This document shows, piece by piece, positions 8,587-17,520 of a stretch of 64,000 bases of DNA (position 1 is its first letter; each line of letters starts with the position of its first letter). The notes beneath the pieces were generated by a model, which saw only the letters and a list, made by a program, of their open reading frames with translations, was not told the DNA's origin and did not search any database. Both the position numbers and the translations under genes were made by a program. The stretch is from Gloeobacterales cyanobacterium ES-bin-313 (GTDB lineage Bacteria > Cyanobacteriota > Cyanobacteriia > Gloeobacterales > Gloeobacteraceae): positions 1-64,000 of the forward strand of contig JACMLN010000099.1 in NCBI GenBank assembly GCA_014379585.1. Direction: 5' to 3'.

Positions 8587-9912
8587 TTAGGGGGTTGATT
8601 GCGAAGATGGGGTTTCAAGTTCTATGGCTTCAAGTTCGATGCTGCCATTGCGCACTAGCCCTAATTCATTTGGGCTTTCGAAGTGCCAATGCTGGCGAAA
8701 CTGGTTGAGAAAGTTTTGGCCGACTAACCCATCAATTTTAACGTTTTCAAATAGCCCACCCCGTATCGCAATCCCTTTGAGATTTTTTAGGGTGTGGTTT
8801 CCCATAGTCACGTCGTTCAGTTGGACAACAAAGGATTGATCTTGTCCGCACCAGCCAACAATGGTGCGTTTGGCCTTGGGTTTGATGCCAAGGCGCTGCA
8901 TTAATTTCTGAGAAATAACCATCTCATCGGCGCCAGTGTCCAGGGCAAGGGCAAATGGACCTTTGCCATTGATGCGCACCTGCGCCACCATCAATCCGGA
9001 GATGCCATGAAGGGCGATGGTATCGATCGAATGTCCTGTAGAAGTATTGGAGAGCAACTGCAACTGGGCAAGCTTTGGATCGATCACCATGTCGTAGGCG
9101 CTCAAGAAGTCAAGGCCAATCGCTCCAGCGAAACCACCCGGCACCAAATTGGCAGGAATGGCTGTGCCTGTAAGTTTCCGGACGGAAGCCAACCCAACCG
9201 TTAACTCGGGTAGCTTGACAATACTGACTTGTTCTTTGCCAGTACACTGATTGCCAACCACGCTCTGTTTGAACGTTTCAGCCGGAAGAGGAACCCCGGA
9301 CAATTTCATCTTGCGGGCTAGGGTATTGTTGATCACCGAGTGCGCTGCACCGGTATCCAGCAAAAATGTTTTTGTTTCTGCCCCAACACGTACAGGAACA
9401 GTAAACACTTTTGACTCTTGACCATCTTCTTGGGGATGAGAAAGAGAAGCAATAGCCTCACCGCGTCCCTCTCTCGTGGGCAAGCCCTCACCGAGAGCTC
9501 TCAAGAGCGCGATCACCCGTTCTTCTTGTTCCGCCTCGGGACGCTTACGCCCCTGGGAATCAAAGATTGCCACTTTGGAGACGCACTTTGCCACAGTCGC
9601 TTTCAGCGTAGTGGCTGCAATCCCTTCAGGATTCGGAATCAATTCCCGTACACATTGGCGCGCCTCTGCCAATAAGCGCTTCCCAAGCGGGCTGCCAGCC
9701 TCTACTACCGCACTGGCGACCGTCGCAGCCCCCTCACGCACTTGGCCGTTTAATCCTGATTGTTTGTGGATCAAAAGTGCTTCTTGGCGGGTCAGGTGAT
9801 GGGTCTTGACCTCTTTTTCCAGCCACGCAGGCAGTTCCTCAGCCCAAACGGGTAGAACCGAAATCAGAATCGAGAGCGTACTTAAACAGAGCGCTTTAGA
9901 TGAAAGCTTCAC
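8587..9912 (-). CDS. Secreted two-domain retropepsin-like aspartyl protease
   Basis: I chose the GTG at 9912 because AGGGA sits 6 bases before it and the protein then begins with a clean signal peptide, KLSSKALCLSTLSILISVLP, cut after VWA. That gives 441 residues. Two retropepsin-type domains follow a helical N-terminal region: FLLDTGAAHSVIN (D186-T-G) and ALALDTGADEMVIS (D325-T-G). Each is followed by a beta-rich segment (GAIGLDFLSAYDMVID; VDGLVGQNFLNQF). The frame stays open to an ATG at 9951 and further to 10092, which would overlap the divergent aminotransferase. Substrate unknown; periplasmic or outer-surface action is inferred. Confidence 0.82.
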   Translation of the reverse strand: MKLSSKALCLSTLSILISVLPVWAEELPAWLEKEVKTHHLTRQEALLIHKQSGLNGQVREGAATVASAVVEAGSPLGKRLLAEARQCVRELIPNPEGIAATTLKATVAKCVSKVAIFDSQGRKRPEAEQEERVIALLRALGEGLPTREGRGEAIASLSHPQEDGQESKVFTVPVRVGAETKTFLLDTGAAHSVINNTLARKMKLSGVPLPAETFKQSVVGNQCTGKEQVSIVKLPELTVGLASVRKLTGTAIPANLVPGGFAGAIGLDFLSAYDMVIDPKLAQLQLLSNTSTGHSIDTIALHGISGLMVAQVRINGKGPFALALDTGADEMVISQKLMQRLGIKPKAKRTIVGWCGQDQSFVVQLNDVTMGNHTLKNLKGIAIRGGLFENVKIDGLVGQNFLNQFRQHWHFESPNELGLVRNGSIELEAIELETPSSQSTP

Positions 9913-10075
9913 AGCGTTTCCCTGCGGGCGGATCACGTTTAGTGTTCCCATGGGATTTTTGTGTACATCAGTGAATTGACGGGAATGTTTTTTTGGCCAC
10001 ACCGCTTCTAATTGCCAAGTCGTTAGGATAGAGAGGTTTTGGGCAATCGCCCGATGACTGTCAATAGGAAATTCT

Positions 10076-11392
10076 ATGATTAGCCTCGCCACTGACCGGA
10101 GCTTACCCCGAGTTCCTCGCCTTGTTGGATCACTTCCTGGCCCACGAGCCCAAGCCTTGATTGCTCGGGATCAAGCAGTCACCTCACCTTCTTACACACG
10201 GGGCTATCCGTTGGTGGTGAAACGCGGCGAGGGGTGCATGCTCGAAGACGTGGATGGCAATGTGTTTTTGGATATGACCGCTGGCATTGCAGTGACCGCC
10301 ACAGGCCACGCTCATCCAGTGGTTGTGAAAGCAATCCAGGATCAAGCTGCAGCTCTTTTGCACATGTCTGGCACAGATTTTTATTACGAACCGATGGTGG
10401 AATTGGCGGAAAGTCTGGCTACCCATGCCCCTTTTCCCTTGCCTGCGAGTGGGCCACGGGCGAAAGTCTTTTTTAGCAATTCCGGTGCAGAGTCCAACGA
10501 AGGGGCACTGAAACTGGCTCGGTACTATACAAAGCGCCAGAATATCGTTGCTTTTTTGGGTGCTTTTCACGGACGGACTTTTGGTGCGATGTCACTGACC
10601 GGTTCAAAGGCTGTGCAGCGTCAGGGGTTTGGCCCCCTCGTTCCTGGCATCACCCATATACCCTACGGCACCCACGACAGTCTCGACTATCTCGAACAAA
10701 GTTTGTTTCCTGCCACTTTTCCCCCAGAAGAAATTGCAGCGATTGTCGTCGAGCCGATCCAAGGCGAAGGGGGCTATATCGTTCCTGAGGACGGCTTTCA
10801 CGCCCGCATCCGCGAGATCTGCGACCGCTACGGCATCTTGATGGTGGTCGATGAGGTGCAAGCAGGCATGGGGCGCACTGGCAAGCTCTTCGCCATTGAG
10901 CATTGGGGTGTGCAGCCGGACATCATTACGATGGCCAAAGGGATTGCCAGTGGTCTTCCGCTTGGCGCAATTCTTGCTCGACCAGAAATCATGACCTGGC
11001 CTCCTGGCTCCCACGCCACCACCTTTGGCGGCAATCCTGTCGCCTGCGCTGCAGCCAACGCCACGATGAAGCTACTCGAAGCTGGGCTGATTGAAAACGC
11101 GGCGCAGATGGGCGAAATCTTGCAGGCTGAACTCAGTACTTTAGCCCACCGCTTTTCCTGTGTTTCTCAACCCCGTGGAAAGGGGTTAATGGTGGCTATT
11201 GACTTACTCAATGGCGAAGGTCAGCTCGATCGCGATCTGCGCGATGCAATCGTTGATCGCGCATTTTACAAAGGCTTATTGCTCCTCGGTTGCGGTAAGG
11301 CCGCGATCCGCTTCTGCCCACCCCTGGTTTTGGACGCTGCGCAGATCCGGATAGCCATCGATATTTTGGGCGAATTGTTTGGAGCACTGTAA
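10076..11392 (+). CDS. Class III PLP-dependent aminotransferase
   Basis: Fold-type I aminotransferase of the acetylornithine/4-aminobutyrate group, 438 residues. Motifs: SNSGAESNEGALKLARYYT (cofactor phosphate binding), FHGRTFGAMSLTG, VVEPIQGEGGYIVP, VVDEVQAGMGRTGK, and the PLP lysine K288 in MAKGIASGLPLGA. The length and motifs fit omega-amino-acid aminotransferases (GabT/DavT-like) as well as ArgD-like enzymes, so the substrate is open. It overlaps the next gene by one base (TAATG), so it is probably co-translated with the DUF1338 protein, pointing to lysine or aminoadipate metabolism. Confidence 0.9.
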   Translation: MISLATDRSLPRVPRLVGSLPGPRAQALIARDQAVTSPSYTRGYPLVVKRGEGCMLEDVDGNVFLDMTAGIAVTATGHAHPVVVKAIQDQAAALLHMSGTDFYYEPMVELAESLATHAPFPLPASGPRAKVFFSNSGAESNEGALKLARYYTKRQNIVAFLGAFHGRTFGAMSLTGSKAVQRQGFGPLVPGITHIPYGTHDSLDYLEQSLFPATFPPEEIAAIVVEPIQGEGGYIVPEDGFHARIREICDRYGILMVVDEVQAGMGRTGKLFAIEHWGVQPDIITMAKGIASGLPLGAILARPEIMTWPPGSHATTFGGNPVACAAANATMKLLEAGLIENAAQMGEILQAELSTLAHRFSCVSQPRGKGLMVAIDLLNGEGQLDRDLRDAIVDRAFYKGLLLLGCGKAAIRFCPPLVLDAAQIRIAIDILGELFGAL

Positions 11393-12243
11393 TGGAGACA
11401 GCAAAAACGCTCTGGGAACACCTCTGGGAGCGCTACCGTGCCCATGTTTCCTATGCACGCACCTACGAAGAAATGATCAGTGCGGCAGGTGGTACGTTTA
11501 TCAACGATCACATTGCTTTTCGGTCTTTGCGTTTGACCCTTGATGGCCAAGACTTTGGTATTGGCTACCTCGCCCAGATCGCTGCATCCCTCGGATACAC
11601 GCCGAAAGATGAGTACCACTTTCCGCATCAACATCTTTACGCCCGCTATTACCAGCATCCAGATCAGACCTTGCCAAAATTGTTTATCAGCGAACTGATC
11701 GTCGAAGAAATGCAGATGCATATCGCTGAGGCCATCGTGAAGACAGTGAAAAATGCGAAACTAGCAACCTTCGCCCAAACCGACCCAGGATCGTGGTTGA
11801 ATATCTTCGGTACACCCTGGCTTCCACCGCTGAAGAGCACCGTTGAACTCGTCAACACAGTGAGTCAATATGGTGCCTGGGTTCTGCTTCATGGCTACGG
11901 GGTCAACCACTTCACAGGCTCCGTCAATCACCAAAATACCCCTGTGTATCCCGACATTGAAAGCACAGCAGCAGGGTTAGCAGCGCTTGGGGTGCCAATG
12001 AAAGAAGTGATTGAAGGTAGTTGGGGTTCAGGTCTGCGGCAAACAGCGACTAATGCGGTGAATACCCTCGTGATGGTGCGCGATGACCAGAGCGGCCAAC
12101 TCGTCGAGATCCCTTGGACTTATGCCTATTTCGAAATTGCGGAACGGGGGATGATCGAAAATGCGTCTGGAGTCAAAGAACTCTTCCAAGGCTTTCTTGG
12201 ACAACAAGCAAAGCAACTTTTTGAAATGACCAAGAAGGCTTAA
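11392..12243 (+). CDS. DUF1338 protein, 2-oxoadipate dioxygenase/decarboxylase-like
   Basis: A 283-residue member of the DUF1338 family. The characterised member HglS converts 2-oxoadipate to 2-hydroxyglutarate with Fe(II) and O2 in lysine breakdown. Candidate metal ligands are H40 (NDHIAFRSL), H173 (GYGVNHFTGSVNH) and E248 (YFEIAERG), spaced as expected for a vicinal-oxygen-chelate-like fold. The start overlaps the aminotransferase stop by one base. The pairing suggests amino-group removal to a 2-oxo acid followed by oxidative decarboxylation. The substrate in this organism is inferred. Confidence 0.85.
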   Translation: METAKTLWEHLWERYRAHVSYARTYEEMISAAGGTFINDHIAFRSLRLTLDGQDFGIGYLAQIAASLGYTPKDEYHFPHQHLYARYYQHPDQTLPKLFISELIVEEMQMHIAEAIVKTVKNAKLATFAQTDPGSWLNIFGTPWLPPLKSTVELVNTVSQYGAWVLLHGYGVNHFTGSVNHQNTPVYPDIESTAAGLAALGVPMKEVIEGSWGSGLRQTATNAVNTLVMVRDDQSGQLVEIPWTYAYFEIAERGMIENASGVKELFQGFLGQQAKQLFEMTKKA

Positions 12244-12371
12244 GAACTGAACAGTTGTGCTTCCATGAGAGCGCACAGAAACCGCTGCCAGCACCCAGAT
12301 TTCTGCCTGGGTATCTTATGGTGAGATGGGCGAGGTGCCCACATGGAGGTCGGTTGCATTCCATACAGTCT

Positions 12372-14576
12372 ATGAATCTGGAGGAGGCACTCAAGCGCTA
12401 CTTCGGCTTCAACACGTTTCGACCCGGTCAGCGTCAGATCGTTGAGCGGGCAATTCAAGGGCACGACCAACTCGTGCTCATGCCCACTGGCGGCGGAAAA
12501 TCCCTCACCTATCAACTGCCTGCCTTGCTACTGCCAGGTTTGACGGTCGTTGTTTCACCCTTGATCGCTCTGATGCACGATCAGGTGGACAGGCTGCGCG
12601 AAAATGGCATCGCCGCTACCTATATCAACAGTTCGTTGACCAGCAAACAGCGCACCCTTCGGGAACTGGCGGTGTTAGATGGTCAGGTCAAGCTTCTCTA
12701 TCTGGCTCCTGAACGGCTACTCACCGAGGAATGTCTTGCGCTCTTGGAGCGCACAAATCTATCGCTTCTGGCCATCGACGAAGCCCACTGCGTCAGCGAA
12801 TGGGGGCATGATTTTCGACCGGAATATCGGCAAATCTCTAAGGTGCGCGAACGTTTCCCAGCTCTATCGGTGCTGGCTTTGACAGCCACGGCCACAGAAC
12901 GGGTACGTCAGGACATTCACAATCAGTTGCAGTTGCGGGATCCAGATATTCACATTGCCAGTTTCAACCGACCAAATCTTACCTATGAGGTGCGCCCAAA
13001 GCACAAACAGTCCTACAGTGAGTTGCTAGCAATCCTGCGTTCTTGCGCCGGGAAATCGGTGATCATTTACTGCCAGAGTCGCAAAGCGGTCGAAAGCCTG
13101 AGCGCGCATCTCGAAAAGGATGGGATTCAATCAGCCCCTTACCACGCCGGTTTGAGCGCCCAGCTGCGCATCGACACCCAAGATCGATTCATTCGCGACG
13201 ATATTCCGGTGCTAGTGGCCACGGTCGCCTTCGGGATGGGCATCGGTAAACCGGATGTGCGGGCGGTGATCCACTTCGACCTGCCCCGCAACCTCGAAGG
13301 CTACTACCAAGAATCAGGGCGCGCTGGACGGGACGGACTGCCTGCAAGTTGCGTCCTCTTCTTCAGTAACGGCGACCGGGCGAAAGTGGAGTACATGATC
13401 GCTCAGAAGCCAGATCCTCAGGAACAGCGCGTTGCCCGTGCCCAGCTTTCCCAGGTGGTGGCCTACGCCGAAAGTGCGGTCTGCCGTCGCCGGATTCAGT
13501 TGGGTTACTTCGGTGAAGTGTGGGAAGTAGAAAATTGCGGCGCTTGCGATAACTGCCTGCGCCCTGTGCCCACCGAAGACCGGAGCATCGATGCCCAGAA
13601 ATTTCTCTCCTGTGTCTATCGCTGCCAGGAGCGCTTCGGGATGCGGCACACCATCGAAGTTTTGCGGGGAGCCGATACCGAGAAGATCCGCTCCCTTGGC
13701 CATGACAAGCTTTCTACCTACGGCATTGGTACCGACTACAGCCAGGACGAATGGTCACGATTGGGGCGCACCTTGCTTCACGAGGGCTTACTTTCGCAAA
13801 CCGATGATGGCTATCCAGTCCTGAAGCTCAACCCCCTCTCGTGGGAAGTGCTGCGCGGCCAACGCCAGGTCATGGTTGCCGGAGTTCCTTCCCAACCCTC
13901 TGCTTCACAAGCCCGTTCGGACGTAGCCGATTCTGCCCTTGATGCGGATTCCCAGGGTCTTTTTGATCATCTACGTCAGTTGCGCAAACGTTTAGCCGAC
14001 GAACAGAGCGTTCCACCCTACGTCATCTTTCCTGACACCAGCTTGAAAGCAATGGCTCGCCATCGTCCCCTCACCCAGCCCCAATTTCTGCAGATGCCCG
14101 GTGTCGGAAGCCGCAAAGCAGAAGCCTACTGCCAAACCTTCACCGATCACATTCGCGGTTACTGTCGTAGCTTCTACTTAACCGCTCCCCTCGATATTCC
14201 AACCTCCCAACCAGCCGCAGTCCAACCTGCCGGCAGCGAAACGAGTACGATTCCTACGCGAGAACAGACCCTAGCCCTCTGGAGACAAGGGTTGAGCGTT
14301 GTCGAGATCGCCCAGCAACGCTCCTTCAAAGCGAGCACCATCGAAGGACATCTCGCCGATTTGATCGAAGCCGGGGAAGAGATCGATATAGACAGTTTAG
14401 TCACTATCGATCAGCGCCGCGCCATCGAACAAGCTATCCAGCTTCACGGGGATCAAAGCCTCAAACTCCTCAAAGATCAACTCGATGAAGGCATTTCCTA
14501 CGGTCTCATCCGGATAGTACAAGCCGCGCGGATTGTCGGACAAAAAGATGTCGGTTCGAACGCTGAACCTGCATAA
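12372..14576 (+). CDS. recQ: ATP-dependent DNA helicase RecQ
   Basis: 3'-5' DNA helicase for recombination and fork repair. From the ATG at 12372 it has 734 residues. Helicase motifs: Q-motif region FGFNTFRPGQRQIV, Walker A MPTGGGKS (37-44), DEAH (136-139) in AIDEAHCVSEWGHDFRPEY, and YYQESGRAGRDG. A zinc-binding cluster (CRRRIQLGYFGE...NCGACDNC) and a winged-helix region follow, then an HRDC domain (DTSLKAMARHRPLTQPQFLQMPGVG). A further C-terminal helix-turn-helix-like segment (LALWRQGLSVVEIAQQRSFKASTIEGHL) is the C-terminal extension seen in Bacillus-type RecQ. The frame is open upstream to 12255, but the family starts at MNLEEAL. Confidence 0.96.
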   Translation: MNLEEALKRYFGFNTFRPGQRQIVERAIQGHDQLVLMPTGGGKSLTYQLPALLLPGLTVVVSPLIALMHDQVDRLRENGIAATYINSSLTSKQRTLRELAVLDGQVKLLYLAPERLLTEECLALLERTNLSLLAIDEAHCVSEWGHDFRPEYRQISKVRERFPALSVLALTATATERVRQDIHNQLQLRDPDIHIASFNRPNLTYEVRPKHKQSYSELLAILRSCAGKSVIIYCQSRKAVESLSAHLEKDGIQSAPYHAGLSAQLRIDTQDRFIRDDIPVLVATVAFGMGIGKPDVRAVIHFDLPRNLEGYYQESGRAGRDGLPASCVLFFSNGDRAKVEYMIAQKPDPQEQRVARAQLSQVVAYAESAVCRRRIQLGYFGEVWEVENCGACDNCLRPVPTEDRSIDAQKFLSCVYRCQERFGMRHTIEVLRGADTEKIRSLGHDKLSTYGIGTDYSQDEWSRLGRTLLHEGLLSQTDDGYPVLKLNPLSWEVLRGQRQVMVAGVPSQPSASQARSDVADSALDADSQGLFDHLRQLRKRLADEQSVPPYVIFPDTSLKAMARHRPLTQPQFLQMPGVGSRKAEAYCQTFTDHIRGYCRSFYLTAPLDIPTSQPAAVQPAGSETSTIPTREQTLALWRQGLSVVEIAQQRSFKASTIEGHLADLIEAGEEIDIDSLVTIDQRRAIEQAIQLHGDQSLKLLKDQLDEGISYGLIRIVQAARIVGQKDVGSNAEPA

Positions 14577-14868
14577 CGCTTTATTTCGCCAAGATTTGCG
14601 TATTGATAGGCATTGCCGATGTTGCGCACTGCTGCCTCCGCTTGCCAGAGTTCATCCCGTCGCGTCCATCGCCCAAAAACATTCGGGATTGGGATGCGCG
14701 ATCTCGGCAAGTAACTTTCCTCGCCGGGATTGCCTTCCTGTGAACCTTTTAAAAACGTAGGAAAGAATAGCTTGCCTCTCTAGAATAGTAAATCTCAGCT
14801 ACAACAAAAAACTGACCGCGCTGCTGCAGGTTTCAGGTATCATTCCTGTTGTAAGTTGGAGAATAATT

Positions 14869-15333
14869 GTGAGTAACGTAGCCTTCAATCGCAGATTATT
14901 GAGTAAGACGTTTATCCAGGTGGCAGGTCTAATAACTTTTGGCTTCTCTGGAAAAGCCTACGCCCAGGAAGACGAAAAAAGTAACTTCAATAATACTCCT
15001 ACTGGTATTTGGAGACTTAGCCTAGAAGGCTTTAAGTGGAGGTTGACTCTTTCTGAGGCAGGCGGGAAGGTAGCAGGCTCGATGATGCCAGACTTGATGA
15101 AAGTTGACCCAGAGGGCATTAGCGCACCTGTAATCGAGGGATCTTTTGCAAAAGGAAGCATTGTCCGCTTAGTAGTTGATGGAGGTCATGTGTTCCCAAA
15201 TCTTTCTGAAGCCGAAAAAGCTCTTTTTAGAAGCGAGTACGTCGGGGTTCTTAAAGGAAATACCATGAAAGGTGAAACCCCGTTAGTTCAGAATAATATT
15301 CTGCGAATCGTGCCTTGGGGGGCTGTTCGTATC
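14869..15333 (+). CDS. Small secreted protein of unknown function, 3' end at a repeat
   Basis: GTG start with the ribosome binding site TTGGAGA 6 bases upstream. The 155-residue product begins with a signal peptide (about 1-33, ending KAYA before QEDEK). The mature part, TGIWRLSLEGFKWRLTLSEAGGKVAGSM, reads like one small beta-rich domain. I do not recognise the family. Base composition looks more AT-rich than in neighbours. The stop codon TAA (15334-15336) lies exactly in the terminal motif of the inverted repeat that follows, so the C-terminus may have been cut short by the repeat. Confidence 0.7.
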
Positions 15334-15775
15334 TAATACCGTTTCACCTTTTAATTGAGTGGTTTGATCGCAAGATATGTAAGGGCAAACCTTGTTACGT
15401 CTTTCCCTCAGATCATGTGGGTGCGGGCTAAAGAACGCATTATTTTTATTTTGGTGGGTTGCGAAAAATATGGCGAACGGCACCAAAGGGAAGGGGCGAG
15501 CCCCTCCCTCTGGACTCCCACCCCGTGGGGGACAGAAGCCTGTCCCCCACACCCCCTTGGCAACTTTAGTGGCTTGATACTTGGTGTTGCTGGGTTGCGC
15601 AGTCCTCTTCCCACGTTGCGGGCGGGTGCGCCACCACCCAAATCTGTGGACTGGTGGCACGGTAGGTATGACGCTGCGCGTCCCAGACTCATGGCGCTAC
15701 GCGTGGTTGAGCGGAATTGGAGACGGGTTGGGAGAGGTCTGAGTGCCGATGGGAGGCACATTGGGTTTGGATGCC
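15334..15775 (-). repeat. Composite interspersed repeat, copy 2 (inverted), with extension
   Basis: The complement of 15334-15600 matches 1-260 in order: shared left part, 9-bp hairpin (15527-15535 with 15540-15548), C-rich hairpin, AT-rich linker, and the end motif AAACGGTATTA. Beyond 15600, the segment about 15640-15772 matches 38133-38225, which shows that the element can extend on the other side of its left part. The open frames crossing it in both directions are repeat-encoded noise. The whole gap between the secreted gene and the 317-residue gene is repeat. Confidence 0.85.
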
Positions 15776-15783
15776 TCAGTTAC

Positions 15784-16737
15784 TTATTTCGATGACGAAT
15801 CAGTATGAGATCCGAAAGTCAATTTGCAAAACATTGTATAATCCTGGCTTGCTTCTAACCCTTGTGGCACGCTATTCTCCGTCACGCCTTGTATCTGCGG
15901 CTCCAATTGAGGGGTAATCACTGCGACTGGTGCAGAGAAATACTGAAGTGGCAGCTTTTTTGTCGCTTCTTCGGCAACACGAGGAAGATATATCTTAGGA
16001 ACAAGACGGCTCGGTGAAAAGCTGATCAATAAAGTATGCTCTGTACGAGCTATATAAAATTTATGAATTCGCTTATCTTCTACTTCAAAGCATTCTGGCT
16101 GGATAGCGAGTTGAGCAGTAAGCGCTTCCGTCATCTGCCATCTATCCGTGGCCATAGCAACAACTGCGGGCTTATATTTGCGAATAGCCTCGGCAATCCG
16201 CTTGGCGTTGTGTGCGTCGAAAACGTGTTCGTAGGTCTCCCGATCGTCTAAGAAATCGTGTTCTGTCAGATCATGAAACATCCACTCGGAAGCATCCTTT
16301 GCGTAGATGTTGCTCCACTCAAGGCTGAATCCCTCAGGCGTTTCGAGGCGTTGTAGAAAATGTCTGTATCGAGATGCATATCCATCTGGTTCCCCTGGGC
16401 GAGTCGGTAGCATGGCTCTGAGTCTGGCGTTGAGTTGGCCAAAGTGCCAGTACCGACCAGCGCGCTTATCGATGGGATGACCAGGAAAAACCCCGTTTGT
16501 TGATCCTGGTAGCCATGTTGACAGCATTTCTGCGATGCGCCAAAGCCGGACTTCTGGTGTCGAAGCGGGACCCACCACATCATTCGTAGACCATCGGGTG
16601 TCGATCTCTTGGCCAAGTACCCAGTAGGGATGACTTGGATTGCCGGTGCCGAGGTGTTGATACAGCATGTAGTCGATCACCCAAGGGGCAATCAGGGAGC
16701 CTTCGACGTAGTCCTGTGCTTCTTTACTGAAGTGCAT
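15784..16737 (-). CDS. Conserved-looking protein of unknown function
   Basis: A soluble 317-residue protein with no signal peptide. Patterned segments include PYWVLGQEIDTRW, a predicted alpha/beta core with KPAVVAMATDRWQMTEAL, and a basic stretch ISFSPSRLVPKIYLPRVAEEATK. The last segment vaguely recalls the C-terminal motif of uracil-DNA-glycosylase-fold proteins, but this is speculation. The C-terminal 50 residues are low-complexity. It is the last of three minus-strand genes that overlap end to start (159, 84 and 317 residues), so they are probably co-expressed. I do not recognise the family. Confidence 0.65.
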   Translation of the reverse strand: MHFSKEAQDYVEGSLIAPWVIDYMLYQHLGTGNPSHPYWVLGQEIDTRWSTNDVVGPASTPEVRLWRIAEMLSTWLPGSTNGVFPGHPIDKRAGRYWHFGQLNARLRAMLPTRPGEPDGYASRYRHFLQRLETPEGFSLEWSNIYAKDASEWMFHDLTEHDFLDDRETYEHVFDAHNAKRIAEAIRKYKPAVVAMATDRWQMTEALTAQLAIQPECFEVEDKRIHKFYIARTEHTLLISFSPSRLVPKIYLPRVAEEATKKLPLQYFSAPVAVITPQLEPQIQGVTENSVPQGLEASQDYTMFCKLTFGSHTDSSSK

Positions 16738-16978
16738 GATCTGTGAATATCCCGGAGATTGACTTGAGAATACGTCTTACAGTCCCTTGCATAGGATGCC
16801 CTGTAGCTAAAAGGAATTCACGAAAATTATATCCGGGAAATTGCCTGGATCTAGTATTGATTCTTCCATTTAAGTAAGCATGAAAGGTTGAGGCTTCATT
16901 GCCTAAAACGACGTACTTTCGTTGAAATATCTCAATGTAACAGAATACGAGGATAGGCGGTACAACAGCCCCGTTCAA
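16724..16978 (-). CDS. Small hypothetical protein, possibly translationally coupled
   Basis: An 84-residue frame starting at TTG, whose start overlaps the stop of the upstream 159-residue gene as TTGA and whose end overlaps the next gene by 14 bases. The fit between two genes suggests it is real. There is no clear ribosome binding site and only one internal methionine, so it could also be an uncoded spacer. The sequence is basic toward the C-terminus (MQGTVRRILKSISGIF). No family recognised. Confidence 0.35.
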   Translation of the reverse strand: MNGAVVPPILVFCYIEIFQRKYVVLGNEASTFHAYLNGRINTRSRQFPGYNFREFLLATGHPMQGTVRRILKSISGIFTDHALQ

Positions 16979-17454
16979 AAGCGTTTCAGCAGGGCATTGA
17001 GTTTTTCACCAAAGAGTTGATATTTATCGACTTGGGCTTTGTAGATAATCAAGTCGGATTCGTAGCGGGCTTGCTTGAATTCTATTTTGTTGTTGCGTCT
17101 AGTATCGATGTGTACCAAAACGCGACCCATATTCTGAACTGCCATTTTTAAGGTGTCGGTGTAGTTTGTGAACAATTGGTAAAATTCGACGAGCAACAAT
17201 TTTTCGGGATTGTTTTCAGACAATTCCAAAATTTGACGCTGTTCGGCTTTGGTCTTTTCGAGGAGCTGAATGAGCCGATCACTGAGCGGTTGTACTTTGT
17301 CCTTCAAGGGTGCGACATCGTTCCAACCGAAGGTATTTTTCCAAGAAAAAAGCTGGTCGTCCACGACCAAATAATCGTCGAGGATCTTGCCCACTTCAGC
17401 AATGAGTGCCCCTGCTACGGCTTTGAGCGTTTGGTTCTCCATGGAGTTCATCAT
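16975..17454 (-). CDS. Helical protein of unknown function
   Basis: A 159-residue, charged, largely alpha-helical protein. Heptad-like runs (LSDRLIQLLEKTKAEQRQILELSE; ARYESDLIIYKAQVDKYQLFGEKLNALLK) suggest a coiled coil or helical bundle. There is no signal peptide. It is the first of three overlapping minus-strand genes and is divergent from the ABC-F gene across only 66 bases. The start is uncertain: ATG-ATG at 17454 or the ATG four codons later. No family recognised. Confidence 0.6.
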   Translation of the reverse strand: MMNSMENQTLKAVAGALIAEVGKILDDYLVVDDQLFSWKNTFGWNDVAPLKDKVQPLSDRLIQLLEKTKAEQRQILELSENNPEKLLLVEFYQLFTNYTDTLKMAVQNMGRVLVHIDTRRNNKIEFKQARYESDLIIYKAQVDKYQLFGEKLNALLKRF

Positions 17455-17520
17455 AAGGTAAGTTCAGATACATTGCCGATCCGTTACAATTGGATTGGCT
17501 TTACGAATGGCAGGTTGCCC

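Noticed and set aside
14498-14710. 70-codon minus-strand frame at the end of recQ
   Set aside because: Part of it is antisense to recQ and the rest has no family pattern. A decayed gene is possible but not shown.
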